From Candidatus Pullichristensenella stercoripullorum (GTDB lineage Bacteria > Bacillota > Clostridia > Christensenellales > Aristaeellaceae): DNA of 6,698 nt. The notes under the pieces are model-generated. The model ran no database searches, was not told the origin of the DNA, and worked only from the letters and a program-made list of their open reading frames with translations. Location of the stretch: assembly GCA_018712885.1 (NCBI GenBank), contig DVGE01000075.1:1-6698 (forward strand). Direction: 5' to 3'. Both the position numbers and the translations under genes were made by a program. This document shows, one piece after another, positions 4,292 to 6,698 of the stretch. Numbering within the stretch: the first letter of the stretch is position 1; every line of letters begins with the position of its first letter.

Positions 4292-5458
4292 ATGACCTAC
4301 CGGCACACGATGTACGCGAGCTATCTCGGCTCTGTCACGCAGGCGATCAACAATCTGCCGTCGCTTCTGTTCGTCACCTTCAACGAGCGCTTCGGCGTGT
4401 CGCTGGAGCAGCTGGGCCTTCTGGTGTCCATCATCTTCTTCATCCAGATGCTGGTGGATACGCTGGCGGCGCGCTACGCCGACCGCCTCGGTTACCGCCG
4501 GGCGGTGGTGCTCGGGCAGGCGCTGGCCGCGCTGGGGCTCTTGCTGCTGGGCACGCTGCCCTACGTGCTGGAAAACACCTTCGCCGCCATCCTCATCTCC
4601 ACCGCCGTCAGCGCCATGGGCTGCGGGCTTCTGGAGGTGCTGGTCAGCCCCATCGTCGAATCGCTGCCCGGCGAGCACAAGGAAAAGACGATGAGCCTGC
4701 TGCACTCCTTCTACTGCTGGGGCTACGTGGCGGTCGTGCTGCTTTCCACAGCCTACTTCGCCGCCTTCGGCGTGGAGAACTGGCGCTATCTGCCCCTTGC
4801 GTGGGCCGTATTGCCCCTTGCCAACGCCTTTTTGTACGCCAGGGTGCCGATGGTGCCGCCGGTGGCGGAGCACGAGCGCACGCCCATCCGGTCGATGTTC
4901 GGGAAAAAGGTCTTCTGGCTGTTTTTGCTGATGATGATCTGCGCCGGCGCGAGCGAACAGGCCATGGGCCAGTGGGCGAGCCTCTTTGCCGAGCGCGGCC
5001 TCAACGTGAGCAAGACCGTGGGCGACCTGCTCGGCCCCTGCGCGTTCGCGGCGCTGATGGGGCTGGCGCGCCTTTTGTACGGCAAATTCGGCGAGCGGCT
5101 CAACATCCGCCGGGCGATGGTGTTCTCCGCGGCGCTGTGCGTGTGCTGCTATCTGGTGGCGGCCAACGCCCCGCACCCCCTGCTGGGGCTGCTCGGCTGC
5201 GCGCTGACGGGCTTTTCCGTGGCGCTGATGTGGCCGGGCACGTTCTCCATCGTGGCGCGCGTCTTCCCGCAGGGCGGCACGGCGGTGTTCGCGCTGCTGG
5301 CGCTGGCGGGCGATGTGGGCAACTCCGTGGGGCCGGGGCTGGTGGGCTTCGTCTCCGGCGGCGCGGGCCTCAACGCCGCGCTGATGGTCGCCTGCGCTTT
5401 CCCCGTGCTGATGCTCGCCGCCTCGCTGTACATCGCCTTTGAGGGGCGGAGAAAGTAG
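4292..5458 (+). CDS. Major facilitator superfamily transporter, substrate unknown
   Basis: This 388-aa membrane protein has the length and rhythm of a 12-helix MFS carrier, moving a small solute across the cytoplasmic membrane by a proton- or solute-coupled mechanism. The loop 2-3 signature (motif A) is DTLAARYADRLGYRRAV at about residues 56-72, and its half-repeat counterpart LYGKFGERLNIRRAM is at 262-276. A long, charged central loop (about 183-206, PMVPPVAEHERTPIRSMFGKK) separates the halves. The stretches SLLHSFYCWGY (135-145) and SEQAMGQWASLFAERG (221-236) resemble sugar/FucP-like MFS members in Bacillota, but substrate assignment is not possible. The ATG at 4292 is chosen because GGAGGGCGGG (4279-4288) precedes it closely. 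A frame opening at GTG 4247 would start upstream of the predicted transcription start. The gene is probably monocistronic and converges with the next gene. Confidence 0.9.
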   Translation: MTYRHTMYASYLGSVTQAINNLPSLLFVTFNERFGVSLEQLGLLVSIIFFIQMLVDTLAARYADRLGYRRAVVLGQALAALGLLLLGTLPYVLENTFAAILISTAVSAMGCGLLEVLVSPIVESLPGEHKEKTMSLLHSFYCWGYVAVVLLSTAYFAAFGVENWRYLPLAWAVLPLANAFLYARVPMVPPVAEHERTPIRSMFGKKVFWLFLLMMICAGASEQAMGQWASLFAERGLNVSKTVGDLLGPCAFAALMGLARLLYGKFGERLNIRRAMVFSAALCVCCYLVAANAPHPLLGLLGCALTGFSVALMWPGTFSIVARVFPQGGTAVFALLALAGDVGNSVGPGLVGFVSGGAGLNAALMVACAFPVLMLAASLYIAFEGRRK

Positions 5459-5460
5459 CC

Positions 5461-5476
5461 CTGCGGCGAACCGCAG
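5461..5476. other. Perfect hairpin just after the transporter stop codon
   Basis: CTGCGG and CCGCAG enclose loop CGAA, two bases after the TAG stop. It is followed by AAAA instead of T residues, so it is not a standard terminator for the plus strand. It may protect the 3' end or be incidental in GC-rich DNA. Confidence 0.45.
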
Positions 5477-5524
5477 AAAAGCCGGACAAACGGGGCGGCG
5501 GACGGCGGCCCCGAACGCAGGGAA

Positions 5525-5607
5525 CGCCTTTGGCGCGCGTTCGCCAAGGCGCAGACGGTCAAAAAAGCCCAAAGAAGAGCGCGAGAGAGCCGAAGCCCTT
5601 TCGCGCT
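5525..5607. terminator. Convergent-gene hairpins, likely bidirectional terminator
   Basis: Two hairpins lie here. The first pairs CGCCTTTGGCG (5525-5535) with CGCCAAGGCG (5542-5551), with one bulged T. The second (5578-5607) pairs AGCGCGA with TCGCGCT. On the minus strand its inner stem is capped by a TTCG loop with a C-G closing pair. Minus-strand sequence beyond it is T-rich and contains six T residues (5561-5566), although these are 11 bases away from the stem. On the plus strand TTTGCTCGTTT follows. It probably ends both the transporter and the phosphopantetheinyl transferase transcripts. Confidence 0.5.
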
Positions 5608-5821
5608 TTGCTCGTTTCCGGCGGCAGATCAAAAACCCACAGAGTCTTCAAACCGGCCAAGGCCGCCTCGCGCGGCGGGAACGGGGCGATCTTCGCGTCG
5701 GGAGACCTTATTTCCCGGGGCGAAAATCGGAGAGCGTGTGGTCGGAGGCGCAGGAGGCGCACGATCCTGCGGTCTCGCCGAAGGCGTTCTTCCTTTGCGC
5801 GGCGGGCGGACATGTTTTGCG
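5608..5821. other. Convergent intergenic region, no gene recognised
   Basis: About 214 bases between the terminator-like hairpins and the phosphopantetheinyl transferase stop. Open frames cross it only as extensions of shadow frames, with no ribosome binding site and no recognisable protein. Nothing else is supported. Confidence 0.5.
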
Positions 5822-6400
5822 TCAACAAAGCTCCGGCGGGGATACGATCTCCACGCGCAGCGCGGCGGGCGCGTCGGTGGCGGCGCAGAGCAGACAGCCG
5901 CCCACCTCGGCGCGGGCGAGGAACGCGACGCGCTCGCCGAGGCGGAAGATCTCCGTCTCCCGCGCGCAGAGCGTGCGAAAGCCGCCGGAAAGCCCCGCGC
6001 CGGTGAGCTTGAGATAGCTCTCCACGCCCACCCATTCGCGCACGGGGATGGCGGCGGCGCGGTCTTTGCGCTCTATGTCCACGCCCACCGGGGCGCGATG
6101 CAGGGCGCACACGGCCCAGTCGCCGGCGTGAGCGAGGCTGATGTGCCAACCCCGCCCGTCCCGAAGCACCGGCTTGCCCCCGGGCAGGCGCAGGCAGGCG
6201 GGCGGCGGCGCGTAGCCGTCCAGATGGCGGGCGAGCGCCGCGTGCAGCGCCAGCTCCGCCCCCAGCGAGCGGCGGCGGTCGGCGATATTTTTCAGCGCCG
6301 CCATGCGCGCGCGGCGGTCTGGGGAGACGAAGGACGCCCACACCGCGCTGTCGGCGTCCAGCGCCGAAACATCGAGGGCGTAGAGGTGGATGGTGTCCAT
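5822..6400 (-). CDS. 4'-phosphopantetheinyl transferase, Sfp type, compact form
   Basis: This enzyme transfers the phosphopantetheine arm of coenzyme A to a Ser of carrier proteins (acyl, peptidyl or aryl). The protein is 192 aa. The N-terminal part has the family pattern SPDRRARMAALKNIADRRRSLGAEL (about residues 26-50). Then come GKPVL (75-79), HISLAHAGDWAVCAL (86-100) and GVDIE (106-110), whose Asp108 and Glu110 match the Mg-binding pair of Sfp. The second signature WVGVESYLKLTGAGL (123-137) has Glu127 and Lys131 at the expected catalytic places. Only 12 residues separate GVDIE from WVGVES, where Sfp has about 37, so the RFF-containing helix is absent. The start ATG at 6400 follows a strong AAGGAGGTG (6405-6413). 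No carrier-protein or synthase gene is in the window, so its target is unknown. The family call is firm. Whether the short form is active is open. Confidence 0.88.
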   Translation of the reverse strand: MDTIHLYALDVSALDADSAVWASFVSPDRRARMAALKNIADRRRSLGAELALHAALARHLDGYAPPPACLRLPGGKPVLRDGRGWHISLAHAGDWAVCALHRAPVGVDIERKDRAAAIPVREWVGVESYLKLTGAGLSGGFRTLCARETEIFRLGERVAFLARAEVGGCLLCAATDAPAALRVEIVSPPELC

Positions 6401-6404
6401 GGTT

Positions 6405-6413
6405 CACCTCCTT
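6405..6413 (-). promoter_or_regulatory. Strong ribosome binding site of the phosphopantetheinyl transferase
   Basis: The minus strand reads AAGGAGGTG, 4 bases before the ATG (8 from the core). It fixes the start against longer overlapping frames that run further upstream. Confidence 0.8.
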
Positions 6414-6451
6414 GGAAGGCGGGTATTCCGCGTTCGCGGCACAGGCGCGCG

Positions 6452-6549
6452 GGCATATCGCGCCGGTTGGCGTGGATCGGAAGAAGATGTCGAGGATAAT
6501 GATTCGCCGGGGAACCCTCTCTCTGCACGAACCGCGCCCCGGGGACGGC
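6452..6549. repeat. ~98-bp direct repeat, copy 1
   Basis: Shares with 6601-6698 exact blocks of 15 bases (GGCATATCGCGCCGG), 9 bases (GAAGATGTC), 12 bases (TGATTCGCCGGG) and 18 bases (6523-6540), in the same order. The period is 147-149 bases. It lies about 40 bases upstream of the ribosome binding site of the minus-strand gene. No reading frame is consistent between the copies, so it is likely non-coding. Confidence 0.85.
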
Positions 6550-6600
6550 TTCATGGCGGTGGCAGTACGCTGGAAGCCCCCTGCGCGCTGTCGGTCGTTT

Positions 6601-6698
6601 GGCATATCGCGCCGGACGGCTCGCTTCGGGGGAAGATGTCAACGATAGTGATTCGCCGGGAATCCCTCACTGCACGAACCGCGCCCCCCGGGGACGGT
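6601..6698. repeat. ~98-bp direct repeat, copy 2, reaching window edge
   Basis: Second copy of the repeat at 6452, still matching at the last bases of the window, so its true end and the number of further copies are unknown. The copies are separated by about 51 bases without obvious similarity to the repeat. Confidence 0.85.

Noticed and set aside
4250..5632. Long minus-strand open frame (about 460 codons) opposite the transporter
   Set aside because: Its product is a low-complexity run of Arg, His, Gln and Ala, it lacks a ribosome binding site and recognisable domains, and the plus strand encodes a clear membrane transporter. It is a by-product of high GC.
5559..6605. Long minus-strand open frame overlapping the phosphopantetheinyl transferase
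   Set aside because: Arg/Ala-rich shadow in another frame. The overlapping 192-aa frame has family motifs and a strong ribosome binding site.
6638..6643. TTGACA-like -35 box on the minus strand inside the right-hand repeat
   Set aside because: No plausible -10 box follows at 16-18 bases, and the other repeat copy has CGACA at this place.
6452..6698. CRISPR array
   Set aside because: Repeats are about 98 bp with internal variation and only two copies are visible. No short constant repeats with unique spacers and no cas gene.

Overview
The window looks like a chromosomal segment of a GC-rich, gut-type member of the Bacillota (Clostridia). The basis is indirect: strong GGAGG ribosome binding sites before nearly every gene, sigma-A-like promoters, a two-domain glutamine-dependent NAD+ synthetase, small Lys-rich n-region lipoproteins, and high GC in most coding sequence. 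The genus cannot be named from this sequence alone.

Layout, left to right. (1) Positions 1-1398 (+): the 3' two thirds of nadE, entering the window exactly at the catalytic Cys of its glutaminase domain, followed by a clear terminator (1428-1450). (2) About 1453-2770: a visibly AT-richer patch. It holds a roughly 280-bp palindrome-rich non-coding element (1533-1814) and a minus-strand operon of three small genes, DUF4160 - DUF2442 - DUF2442 (2686 down to 1834), with its own promoter (2739-2768). This patch lies between two exact copies of a 27-bp sequence, one forming the 3' end of nadE (1362-1388) and one at 2815-2841, as an inserted island would. (3) 2815-3883 (+): two tandem units with a period near 552 bp. 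Each has a remnant of the nadE 3' end, a homologous ~165-bp leader, a lipoprotein gene and a related terminator. The first lipoprotein gene is dead (start, frame and stop all lost). The second is intact and encodes a 96-aa Ala/Glu/Pro-rich lipoprotein. (4) 3884-4227: GC-rich intergenic DNA with one further terminator-like hairpin. (5) 4292-5458 (+): an MFS transporter with a good extended -10 promoter. (6) 5459-5821: convergent intergenic region with hairpins, one of which is a plausible terminator for both flanking genes. (7) 5822-6400 (-): an Sfp-type 4'-phosphopantetheinyl transferase with an unusually short central region. (8) 6452-6698: two ~98-bp direct repeats running to the window edge.

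The genes do not form one pathway. nadE, the transporter and the phosphopantetheinyl transferase look like separate housekeeping or accessory genes. The interesting part is the nadE 3' junction: an apparent island carrying a putative DUF4160/DUF2442 module, beside a lipoprotein cassette whose copies each carry a scrap of nadE. The simplest history is an ancestral nadE directly followed by the lipoprotein gene, a tandem duplication that included the nadE tail, and insertion of the AT-richer patch at the nadE tail. This history is inference. The repeats themselves are directly visible.
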